Source: Jaapia argillacea MUCL 33604
Taxonomy: Eukaryota; Basidiomycota; Agaricomycetes; Jaapiales; Jaapiaceae
Direction: 5' to 3'
DNA length: 55,923 bases
Assembly (NCBI GenBank): GCA_000697665.1
Contig: KL197755.1
Span: 124,911 to 180,833 of the forward strand
Translations under genes and position numbers: made by a program
In this document: piece after piece, positions 22,926-32,567 of the stretch
Layout of the letters: every line of letters begins with the position of its first letter
Position numbering within the stretch: position 1 is the stretch's first letter
Notes under the pieces: model-generated
Databases searched by the model: none
Told to the model about the DNA's origin: nothing
The model's input: the letters and a program-made list of their open reading frames with translations, nothing else

Positions 22926-24834
22926 GCCAGAGTGTCAAGCTTGTTCAGATCGAGATTCAGCCACAGCTATTGCCACGATCACATTTTCCCCCCAGACACT
23001 CTATTCAGGTCATCCATTGAACATATAGGCACAAATTGTAGCTGAGACTTCGACTCATTGACCATTTCCACTGTTGGTGCCAGTGCTACGAATTATGAGT
23101 TGATTTACATAGTTTTCGCCATCATGAACAATGGAGATTTAACACACCATTCTGTCAGCTTCAGATTCAGGCTCGGGGAGAGAACCACCTGACGTCGGTT
23201 CAATGGTCGAGGTACAGGCCTTTGATCACTCTTGGACTTAATGCAAGCCCAGTTATTCTCGTCGATGATCCCCTCAACAATGCCATTATTCTCATACGCA
23301 AATGTGCCCTGCCCATACCACCCACTGTACTCCTTGATCTCATATGCTTCTTCATAACTCGTTAAATTGAATCAGAGCCTGAAATGAGTTCATCGCACAG
23401 TGCTGTTCTGTGTCTTGTCTTTGCCATGATCAACATCAGTGACGACGCCAGTTTGCCCAGCTGCGTTACCAGGCGAAGGTTTGACTATGCTACCCCTTGT
23501 ATAATGTGCTTCCTGTGCTCCATTCATCCATTTCTGCCCCACAATGACAATCCTGGAGTCTACAACCGACATACCCAACATAGGCGTGTCTCGTTCGTCC
23601 CTTCTTTCTGTTTCCTCAACTTGATCAATTGCTCTTGATGCTACCCTTTAGATGCTTATGGGCTTGCTTTGTTGACCCAAGTTACTTGGATGGGTTGCAG
23701 GGTGCTGGGCGCTAGGGGGCAGTGTGGGCAACATTGCTGCTTCTGCTCCAATGTGCGGTCAGCTTCAGGCTTCAGCATGACACAATTCAATAGCACCCTC
23801 TGGTTCCACAAGGATTGCCTGCTCACCGGGGACAATTTTAATATCCTGGGTGTATGCTGACAACTCTGTGGTAAGATGACTATATGCACTTTCCGACAAG
23901 CGACCATTTGATTCGTGCAGGGCGATACTCAAGAACAAATATTCCATTGGCCTAATTATCCTAACCCAGCCGATCGGTTGGATACATGTTCATTCAAGTT
24001 AACGACTCTTGGTGGGGAGATCGGGGTGCCAAATGGTCAGAATGTTTCCTTCACATCTTTTTGGGTCCCTGAATGATGTCGGCTTGGTTGACTCACAGAT
24101 ACCTCAGCCCACCTTTACCGCCGTCCGTAAGTAGTGTACGTGTTATTTTCTCAGATCAGCCACTCATCCGAGTCATCCCACTTGCTACGCTGCTGTATCC
24201 TCCGCGAGCGCATGTGCCTCAATGTCGAGACCACTTGGCCCTCAGAATGGATGGTCCTCTCCAGTTGACAGGCGTGGCGCAAATCCCATAGCTCATTAGG
24301 TGGTCAGAGCATTTCTCGATTTCTTGCCTTGTCTTCTCGCCCTCATTACTCGCCTCAGCTCCGCTGCTCATGGCAGCACCAGTCAACAACAGTACACACA
24401 TCGCAGAACATGACTGAAATTCTCAGTCATGGCTCTATATGGGCCTTTCCAACCATCCATGTTCTTTCGCACACCATCCTCAACTGTTATTCAAGTCTCT
24501 TCGTCGTACCCTGTCTGCTCCATTCTGTTTGCACTGGTGTGGTTTTCTGTGGTGACTGATTGGAATCGGCCTTCACTCCCCATCTGCTCCTCATTGGTTC
24601 GTTGGTTGACAAGTGTTCCATTTTCGGTGAGTGAGCTGTGCGTCTCTGTCACTGCTTCCTGATCGAGGTCAAACACGACTCATGTACGTTGGTGTAGCTG
24701 ATAGGATCAAGGTTTGGACATTTGTAGTTTCGTTGGTCAGAGTGGTATCCATAGGTGGATGTTAGCAGCTGAGTATCAGAACAATATGGGTCTGCGAACA
24801 GGTACAACTGTATGTTTGTTAATGAATGAATCAA
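22926..24834 (-). pseudogene. Decayed multi-exon gene with SH3/KOW-like segments, family uncertain
   Basis: Minus-strand pieces read like one host protein: SYTNVHESCLTSI (24690), DLDQEAVTETHSSLTENGT (24670), EYLFLSIALHESNGRLS (23945), SRIVIVGQKWMNGAQEAHY with PSPGNAAGQTGVVTDVDHGK (23560-23420), and AYEIKEYSGWYGQGTFAYEN with GIVEGIIDENNW (23355-23250). The G-V-V-T-D-V-D-H and Y-x-x-G-x-V/T-F-x-x-x-G-x-V-E-G-x-I patterns suggest small beta-barrel (KOW/SH3-like) repeats, as in large UBE2O-type ubiquitin-conjugating enzymes; that link is only a guess. Stops and shifts between pieces leave no usable model. Confidence 0.35.
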
Positions 24835-24913
24835 TGTATATATCCCAGGATTTGACCAGCATACTATGGCCTATGAATAACCGTGTTTGTTACTTACATC
24901 GAGCGACTTTTGC

Positions 24914-25173
24914 CTCAGCCTGAGTGAGTTACACACTCAGCCCGAGTGAGATACACACCTCAGGACAAGTCAGCAACACCATTGGGAACCAGTCAGCAAC
25001 TCACTGGAAAGCTCTTGGAGAATCTGGCCAGATCAGTGAGTTGCTCACTCACACTTTCAGCAAGCGACTCACTGGTTGCTGCAAGTGCTTTTCTCACTTG
25101 GCCTTCATCCTAACTCACTTGTCCTGAGTGATTTGCTCACTGAATCTCAAGTCATTTCCTCACTCAGGCTGAG
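24914..25173. repeat. Inverted-repeat cluster of GAGTGA/TCACTC motifs
   Basis: Perfect 15-bp inverted repeats CTCAGCCTGAGTGAG (24914-24928) and CTCACTCAGGCTGAG (25159-25173) flank a 230-bp core. The core is packed with more GAGTGA/TCACTC words, including the hairpin GTGAGTTGCTCAC, and further copies continue to about 25290. The next gene starts at 25299. Such arrays are typical of transposase-binding sites near transposon ends or of a small MITE. Confidence 0.7.
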
Positions 25174-25298
25174 TGACTTTACTTCCTGCAGTGTACTGGA
25201 AGTGATTCACAAGACTATTTGAAGTCAGTTGTTCCACAACAAGTGACCACAACTGCTTCACTTTTGGCATCCCAGTCTAGCTCACTCAGGCACCAGAA

Positions 25299-27310
25299 AT
25301 GCCAGAGTTCAATACTCAGAAGGAAACTGCAGAAGGGATTGAAACAATCTGCAGGGAATATGAGCATAAGAATGGAGAGCCATTAACAGGCCAGTTTCTA
25401 CAATTGTTCCTGTCCATTCCAACTCTTCTGACTGCTCAATTCTACCAGGTCACCTCAAACTGTATCCCTCATGCTTTGCCACTAGCTATACCACCTGTTC
25501 TGTGGATTGCTCAGACTACAAGGCTGACTTTGATATCCCGACATCAAAGTGCTCACCACTAAACCCGCGAGACATGAGGGCTTCCAAATATAAGACATTC
25601 CAATATCTTATGAAGCCTGTCCATGATGGTAAAGTCATGGCAAAGGCCAGGGGAAAGGAGCTTGCCATTGCAGCAGGGCTGGTGAGTCATTGTAATCCTT
25701 ATAGAGTTGCTGCTTATGCTCTCTTCTCTTACAAGCATTGCTTGCGAGTCAATCTAGCACTAGAGGGCCATTTAATTCCTCTTCCTACTGAGGATCTCCA
25801 GGAGATTCTCAGCAAGTATGATGAGGACAAGCGCTCCTATGTGCTACCAGACAGGTTTATTGAACCTAACACCAAGAAGAAGAGGTGACTAGTTGTGATA
25901 CTGGCTGCAGTTGTCTGTGGGAATACAGCCTGGGCAGTTTGCGACTTCATGAGGCTTACCAGGCTTCATGTTGTGAGTATTGGGAGGGAATGGCAGGATC
26001 ATGACTTGAAGCCAACTTCAAAGGTGTGCCTGATTTTTTTTGATTTAGTGGTACTAAAAAACTGCCATTTTTCACTAATCAGAAGTACTTCAAACGAATT
26101 TGGTCAGTAGGGTATGGACCTGATTGGGTGGATGAGGTTGGAAAGGCCAAAGAAGGCTTGAATTCATGGAGAGAATTGGTTGTTGGTCAGAATGAGAGAA
26201 AGATAGGTTTAGAATTCTCAAAGGAGGAGCAACAGCTCATTCAACATGGCCAAGCTATAGCTAATAGGCCCATCCTCATGGAGATGTGTGAAAATCAGGG
26301 GGTTTTCAATGGGATTGGCAGACATCTAGCCAATGACTTCCTTCACACAGCTGCCACCTTTCCTCTAACTCCATGTCAATGTGTATGTGACAACATCGAT
26401 GTGTTTGAGGATTTCAAGAAGGCACTAGTTGACTACCTTGCTGTCTTTGGATCACAAACCTTCTTTCGATCAATATCCACTCGCAGCAATTCCAGAAATC
26501 AATTTATGTGGAATGATCGCTCATATGAAAACTATGCATCCTGTTGTGTGAAGGTCTACAAGAAGAGGAGAGTTAAAATAGCTGAGGATCTGTATAACTC
26601 TATGGTGGAGACTGGATTATTTGATGAGAATCATACTATTGGTGAGTTTTATCATGATGTCTATCTACTTCTATCTACTTCTATGATTAGTATTCAATGC
26701 TAATATAATTCCAGGTACACCTTATGCTGCAGACCAGGATCAACTACTACCAGAAGATAAGAAGTTTGGGTGGAAGTAAGTCTATGTCTTCACTTTCAAG
26801 TATTCTGGCAAAAAGCAAGAATTCTACTCTGCAATTATTGCAAAACAGCCAGCTGATTGGTTACAGACTGCATATAAGAAGGTTAGACTCTAGTCATTCT
26901 GTCTTACCATTTTCAAACCCAAACTACTTTTAATTTAATTTAGCGCCTCTCACAAGACTTTCGCTGTGGATCAGGATCTACCCCTGTTATAGGGCCTGGA
27001 GATTTTCTTAATCTAAGAGATAACAAGGTAGAAATGTCACTGTACCTTCAACATGTGAAACCAGGCAGGAGAGTGACCATAAGTTTTTTTTCTCCCTAAT
27101 TAGGCTGTTTTCTGATACTTTAATTACCAGAAAAAGACTGGAATGCGAGGGAGGCCATCAAAGCGGCCAACAGTTTCTCAAGTAAGAGAGCTTCTGAAGA
27201 GGGATAAAAAGAGGCCGAAAGAGTTGGAGCAGGATATTTCAGCAGAAGTTGAAGTCCCTCATAAAAGGCAAAAAACACTTCTTGACTTTTTCAAAGCCAT
27301 GTCTGTGTAG
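25299..27310 (+). CDS. Multi-exon gene, unknown protein with C-terminal AT-hook and PIP box
   Basis: A plus-strand gene begins at the ATG at 25299 (MPEFNTQKETAEGIET) and ends at TAG 27308-27310. Exon blocks include DYKADFDIPTSKCSPL, KARGKELAIAAG, LPTEDLQEILSKYDEDKRS, KYFKRIWSVGYGPDWVDEVG, a long exon at 26090-26640 (FSKEEQQLIQHGQAIANRP ... VKVYKKRRVKIAEDLYNSMV), GTPYAADQDQLLPEDKKFG, RLSQDFRCGSGSTPVIGPG and a last exon 27132-27310. The last exon holds an AT-hook-like GMRGRPSKRPT and ends HKRQKTLLDFFKAMSV, a textbook PCNA-interacting motif (Q-x-x-L-x-x-F-F). Introns such as 26642-26714 have GT/AG ends. Some junctions (25449, 25690, 25886) are unresolved. I do not recognise the family; position beside the motif cluster suggests a transposon-encoded DNA-binding protein. 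Confidence 0.55.
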
Positions 27311-27868
27311 TTTTCTCTTTGTGTTTGGTCATAATCCTTGTGACGAAGTTTGCTTGTTGAGCATTTGATGTTGATCTTTTTATGGTATTTTCTATCCATT
27401 TTTTGTGGAATTTTTACTAAAAGTTTGTTTTTACCGATGGACATACACTTTGAGCTCTGGCAAAGTATTTTGTCAAGATATAGTACAGTCTTAGCTAATC
27501 TTGCAATGTCTAGCTTGAGAGCAGATGCACACTAAGCTAGTTCGATAAACCAACAAACTGAAAAAGGAATAATAACTTTTGGAGGCACAAAGTTCACAGA
27601 TGTTGATAATCCATAGACAGTGCTCAGCTTACATATATACTTGACAGTGGTGATGATACTGGCGTGGGGTGAATAGTTGGCAAGTGAAAATATTTTGGTG
27701 TCGAAAAAGTTGAAATACTTGCTCTTGGCCTTTGAGAGGCAGCAAGTATTTACCATATTACAAAAGACTAGGAGGTTCTGCCCTCTTTTCTGCAAGGAAA
27801 ATGATGTGGTTTGCACCTGCCCTACAAAAGGAAGGACAAACTTCTGAGGAATTCCAAAATTCTGACAT
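27311..27868. other. No gene seen
   Basis: AT-rich sequence following the PIP-box gene; its right part may be the body of the SINE-like element headed at 27869-27940. Open frames here are short and featureless. Confidence 0.4.
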
Positions 27869-27940
27869 GGCCCCACCAAGGATTGAACCCACAAACCACA
27901 TAATCATAGTAGGCAGTATAACCGTTACACCACAAGTGCC
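27869..27940 (-). repeat. tRNA-derived SINE-like head
   Basis: On the minus strand it has an A box (TGGTGTAACGG) and a B box (GGTTCAATCC) at tRNA spacing, starting GGCACTTGTGG. The 5' and 3' ends cannot pair as an acceptor stem, so it is not a plausible functional tRNA. Similar heads occur at 39776-39846 and 42547-42618. Confidence 0.55.
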
Positions 27941-29118
27941 TAACAAAATAGCAACAGAGATATTATCTGTCATCTCAGTCTCAATTCATACACTGGTGAA
28001 CTTCAATGTGGCCAGGTGGACACTGCAACTCATCTTCGCAACTACCAGCTTTTGCTTTCTTCTTTGCTGGACTGTTTGGTCTTTGTTCATGATTAGTAAG
28101 TCCCTTCCTCTCTATATCAGAGCTCGTACATATCTAAACTAATCATATTGTAAACTCTCATATCTTGCATATAACCTTGTTGTTCAACTTCAACTTCTGA
28201 CTTGAGTACTCCTCCACGCTGAGTGGTTCACCACAGTCCTCACCCTTTCCTTTCAATCACTGTTGATTCTCTATGGACCTACTTGATTCACTTTGCTTCA
28301 TTTCATTGCATGTTTCGCATTGACCTGTGATTGGTTGGCCACCACAGATCTCCGACTACCTCTCATCTCACTTCACAGCCACTACCTCTTGTCTCACTTC
28401 ACAACCATGGTTCCCACCTGAACTCAATCACCCAGATTTCAATCAGGTAGAGGATGCCCAAGATCTCATTGGAACGGTACCCACCACGTACCCACACTCT
28501 GTATGCATCGCCACCTATCCATCACTCACACAACTGCCTGTCCCTCCTTTCCCAGTTGCAATTCGCAGGACTCTATACACCCACAATGCCACCCTTCGCC
28601 AGACCCAAACGACCATACACCCTCGCAGACCAAGGTTTGCTCTCATTTACCGTTCTCTGCCACTTTCTGGCATCATCACCCTCAAATGAGCGCAGACGGG
28701 AGACTTTCATCCATGATGGGCTAAGAGTCCTGAGAGGTCAGCATGAGGTTTGAAAGACAAAAGAGGCAAAGTGAGAGACAGCGAATCTGGGCAGAGAAAT
28801 GGCTTGCAAGGGCTGGATAGCGGGTTGACAGCATGTATGCTCCTCTCCTTCAATCCCCACTACCCTTCCATTGCTACCCACTCGCGCTCCACCTCCACCC
28901 CTTTCACTGTCGTGCTGCACTGCAAAACTGGTGTTAGGCCCAACACCTTGCCAACACCGCATATCTCTGATTCCCGCACCCTGGGTGTCGCTTCAAGTTG
29001 GTGTGGATATGGTGGGATAACCTAGTGGGAGAGTTTAGGGTATATCTTCATGAAATGTGGGTGAAATGCAGGCGGTTGAGTAGAGTTACAGAAGTTTTGT
29101 GTACTGAGTTAAATTATA
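27941..29118. other. No confident gene
   Basis: A short plus-strand frame starting MPPFARPKRPYTLADQ (ATG 28586) with a possible continuation RFERQKRQSERQRIW could be a small exon pair, but no family is recognised. The rest of the interval shows nothing I can support. Confidence 0.3.
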
Positions 29119-31057
29119 CTACCACTTGGCATTCACTGCTTCATCTTCTTCCTTGTCTGACCAAGAATCAACATAGACATCTGCATCACCAAGGATAGGT
29201 TCTAGCTCAGCACCAAGTTTGTCCAGCTGCGCCTCTTGTAGTGAATCTATCACTCTGGTTAGTATGTATTGCAGTACAACACAAGTTAGAACTCACCTAA
29301 GCCCCACCCATTGTTCACTCCACCCATGTAATACATCCCATCAGAGTTGGCCCTTTCCATTCCATTTTCTAGTTCATGCGTGTGTGGGATCAGGTCGATG
29401 TCTGGACCTTGGTGTAGGAAGTCCTGCGGATCCTGTCGCAATGTTGCAAAAGCATCTTGCCATTGAGATAAATCTTTGGGTAGAATATCATGAGCATCTT
29501 GTAGAATCCTGAAGCAACCAAGTAGGTCCAGATAGACATTCCAGACATTATCTCTGGTCACAATAGGACTACCAATCTCGGAATAGAATTGAGCAGCCAT
29601 CAGAGCAAATGTCAGAGGAACAAGTTCAAAAGTGGGGTGATCAGGAGGTGCATATAAATCTCGCACATGTGCAATAGCTTGAGGATCAAGTTTGACCTGT
29701 GTGGGGTCGATACTATCAGAACTGGACCCAAAGAATCAGGACCACCTCACCTTAAAGTCAAGAGCATCATATTGGTCAGGCGATTCAAAAATGTGGTTTG
29801 GGACATCATGTGGCAAAATCTTCTTGCAATCCGCACACTTTCTTGTGTTGTTGAGGTGGTCCACATATGCATCCAGCTCCCGTTGCAACCAGGGAATAAA
29901 AACCCAACGAAAGACAAAGCTGGTCCATGTGCTCAGGATTATCACCATCCATCTTGACAGTAAGGTACTCACCATTCAATGAGGTCATCTGGGTCGTACC
30001 ACCCCTCCTGAACACCTAGCTCCAGAAGATCCTCAAATCCAGGAGTAAATCAACGGCGAAGTTGAGACCAGTTAATCTCGGGCTTGATGTTTGATTTCTG
30101 TCACATCCATCGATGTTGTAGAGTGTTGATCAAAGACGGGTCATGCCAGTGGCGCAGATAAGTATGGGAGTTTGCAATCCCATTGTTTTCGCTGCTGGGA
30201 TCGCTTTGAGTCACTAGGGGCATGACTTCAAGTATATCAGAGCGGGTAGAAAGTCGATAGCAGCAGATTGAGAAAACATACACTCCAACTTCTCAACACA
30301 TTCAAGATAATAGCTGGTGATTAGCCGTGGGTTGCTGTTGCCCCACCAAACCTTCATCCACAGAAGCTTGCCAGCAAATGGCTCGCAACCAGAATGCAAA
30401 CCTAGACCAAATTGCAGCCACTTATCATGTTGATCTACAGCCCACAAGTCGTTGACTCCTGCAGACCAAAACTGTTTGCGCTTCAGTTGGTTCGCTTTCC
30501 TCTGCCGCACCAAGTCCAGCTCAATGATAGCAAAGTATGTCGTTACGACACTTCTGAATAGTAAAAAAGAATTAAAGCACGGCTAATTATGAAAGAAAAG
30601 AAACCACTAGCCTTGGGACCTGCATCTGCTCCTCATGGAACAGCAAGCTAATCATTTCTCGAGCGCCTGCTTTTGGATATATGCGGCGTAGGCGGACCAT
30701 TGCTGGTCCAATGGTCTGCATGGTGTGGCCTTGCTGGTGTGTACCCAAGAGGCCCATCTCCCAGCGAATTGCCTGAAATCTGGTCTTTCTAGAATGTGGT
30801 CATGGCACAGGTTAGCGCGGTGCAGCAATGAGAACATGATAATAACTCGCCCAAGGCCATACTGAGCGGTGTCAAAATGCTTCTGGCATAAATTATCGAG
30901 GATGTCATTCTCCTCCATATGCATGTTCCAATACTTAATAATCAGCTCTCCAATCATTTCAAGAGGAGCTTCAGGAGTTCAGCAGACAAATCTTGTGAAG
31001 TACCTATGACAAGAACTACTCACAAATCGGTTTATGTTGATTGCGGCGGGGCGTCAT
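29119..31057 (-). pseudogene. DDE integrase-core protein of basidiomycete type, decayed
   Basis: A minus-strand gene starts MTPRRNQHKPI (ATG at 31057), then a GT/AG intron leads to SPLEMIGELIIKYWNMHMEE. Further exons give KRKQFWSAGVNDLWAVDQHD with LLWMKVWWGNSNPRLITSYY, MPLVTQSDPSSENNGIANSH, PEINWSQLRR and FTPGFEDLL, LVFRWVFIPWLQRELDAYVD, YAPPDHPTFELVPLTFALM, and a C-terminus ELEPILGDADVYVDSWSDKE ending at 29119. The D...D...E spacing (AVDQHDKW, TQSDPSSENN) fits an RNase H-fold integrase widespread in Agaricomycetes, presumably from a DNA transposon or a domesticated one. Decay is shown by TGA codons after RWM and RR (near 30100 and 30055) and a one-base shift after YIQKQALE (near 30655). Confidence 0.7.
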
Positions 31058-31383
31058 GATGGACTGAAAGCAGAGGTAGGTAGGAACCTGAGACTCCAAG
31101 AGAATAGAGGGAAACGACAGGAAGATAGATGGTAGCAGTGAGGAGTCTGAGAGAACAGAAGGAGAAAGGGGAAAAGAGATGACGAGGAACCTGAGACAAG
31201 AGAATAGGAGGGAAACTCTGGCGTTCTTAGTGGGTGTTCAAGAGTCGGACTGTCTTGCATATCTTCAGATCTTGACTACCAGCTCATTGCACATCAGAGG
31301 ATGGCGTGCCTGTTCATCTCATTCCATATGGTGCAATATGAAAAATGACCATCCTGCCCAGTGTTCTGGACAGATGTAGGCAG

Positions 31384-31850
31384 AGAGAAAAAGTGACTGT
31401 CAAGCTTAGATATCCAATTGGGTGGAGGGTACCTGGCTATTGGTGAAATCCAACCGCCCACCGCCCAGTGGCGACCATTGACTCAGATGGATTGGCCAAC
31501 AAAGCATGATGATTCGCTATCAGGGGTAATCTTGAAGCAAGAAATCCAAGGTGGAGTCATGTGAGAGGGATCGAGATTTGTGGTAGAGACCACACCAAGT
31601 GGACTGAGTGGCAAGAGCAGAGGTGGAGAAAAAGTGACTGTCAAGCTCAGATATCCAATTAAGTGGAGGGTGCCTGGCTATTGGTGAAATACAGCTATCC
31701 AGTGGCGATTATTGACTCAGATGGATTGGCCAAAAAAAGCCTGGTGATTCATTATTATCAGGGATAATCTCAAAGCAAGAAATCCAAGGTGAGTCATGTG
31801 AGAGGGATCGAGAGACCGCATTGAGTGGATCGTGTCGAGAGCAGGTTCAA
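31384..31850. repeat. Tandem duplication, two ~225-240 bp units
   Basis: Two consecutive units begin GAGAAAAAGTGACTGTCAAG (31389 and about 31628). They share GTGGAGGGTNCCTGGCTATT, TTGACTCAGATGGATTGGCC and GCAAGAAATCCAAGGT at the same offsets. They differ by point changes and small indels, so the duplication is not recent. Confidence 0.85.
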
Positions 31851-31867
31851 GGTAAGAGGGGGATTGA

Positions 31868-31945
31868 GACAAGAGCATGATTGAGACAAGAGCAAGATCA
31901 AGACAAGAGCATGATCAAGACAAGAGCAGGATTGAGATAGGAGAC
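31868..31945. repeat. Short tandem repeat, ~18-bp unit
   Basis: About four units of the type GATYRAGACAAGAGCA occur head to tail. Around them a longer phrase, RGGAGACYACATCCNGAANC, recurs near 31942 and 32060, so this is a small patchwork of repeats. Confidence 0.75.
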
Positions 31946-32567
31946 CACATCCTGAAACTGGCATGGTTGAAAATCTTGAAACAAGAAATCCAGGTCGTCA
32001 AGAGGGATAGAGATTGGAGGTAGGAGACCAGGATTGAGTTATCCGAGAGGAGGATCAAGATAGGAGACTACATCCAGAATCTGGCATGGTCGCCAACCAA
32101 CCATGGTTCGCCTGGAGGAGCATTGAGATGATTCCAGATGAGCAGTTCAGTATGAGGAGGGAGCACTAAGTGTCAAGCTCAAATTAGCGATCTGGAGCAG
32201 CCGGCTAGCTTGCCAGTGACAAAACTCAGATTGCCAGGCAGGGAGGTGTCTCAGCAATGTATTCAGAGGTTATTGCAGCGCTCATAGGTGAAGGACACCA
32301 CTGATTGGATTGACATGATGTGGGAACTTGCATGTCGAGCCAAACTGCAGGTCAATCAGGCATGTAAAATGCTATCTTGTCTCTGGTCAGGCACTAGGCA
32401 CAACACTAAGCTTTTGAGGTGACCAATCGACCCTTCTGGCCTCATTGACATTGAGACAAATGATATTACACCATTCTCAAGATATAATGGAACTCTGAGC
32501 TCTTGACTCTGTTTCCGCCACTTTGCTTCCCTTGACTCAGACTCAAACACAGGCTTGGGCCTCAGCC

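Larger units (their letters stand above)
31058..32567. other. Repeat-rich interval without a gene
   Basis: It separates the integrase gene from the alpha-kinase gene (divergent arrangement) and would hold both promoters. It contains the ~240-bp tandem duplication and the 18-bp minisatellite listed separately. No coding sequence is supported. Confidence 0.5.

Noticed and set aside
27732-28142. 136-codon plus-strand ORF
   Set aside because: It runs through the tRNA-like sequence on the other strand and has no recognisable domain.
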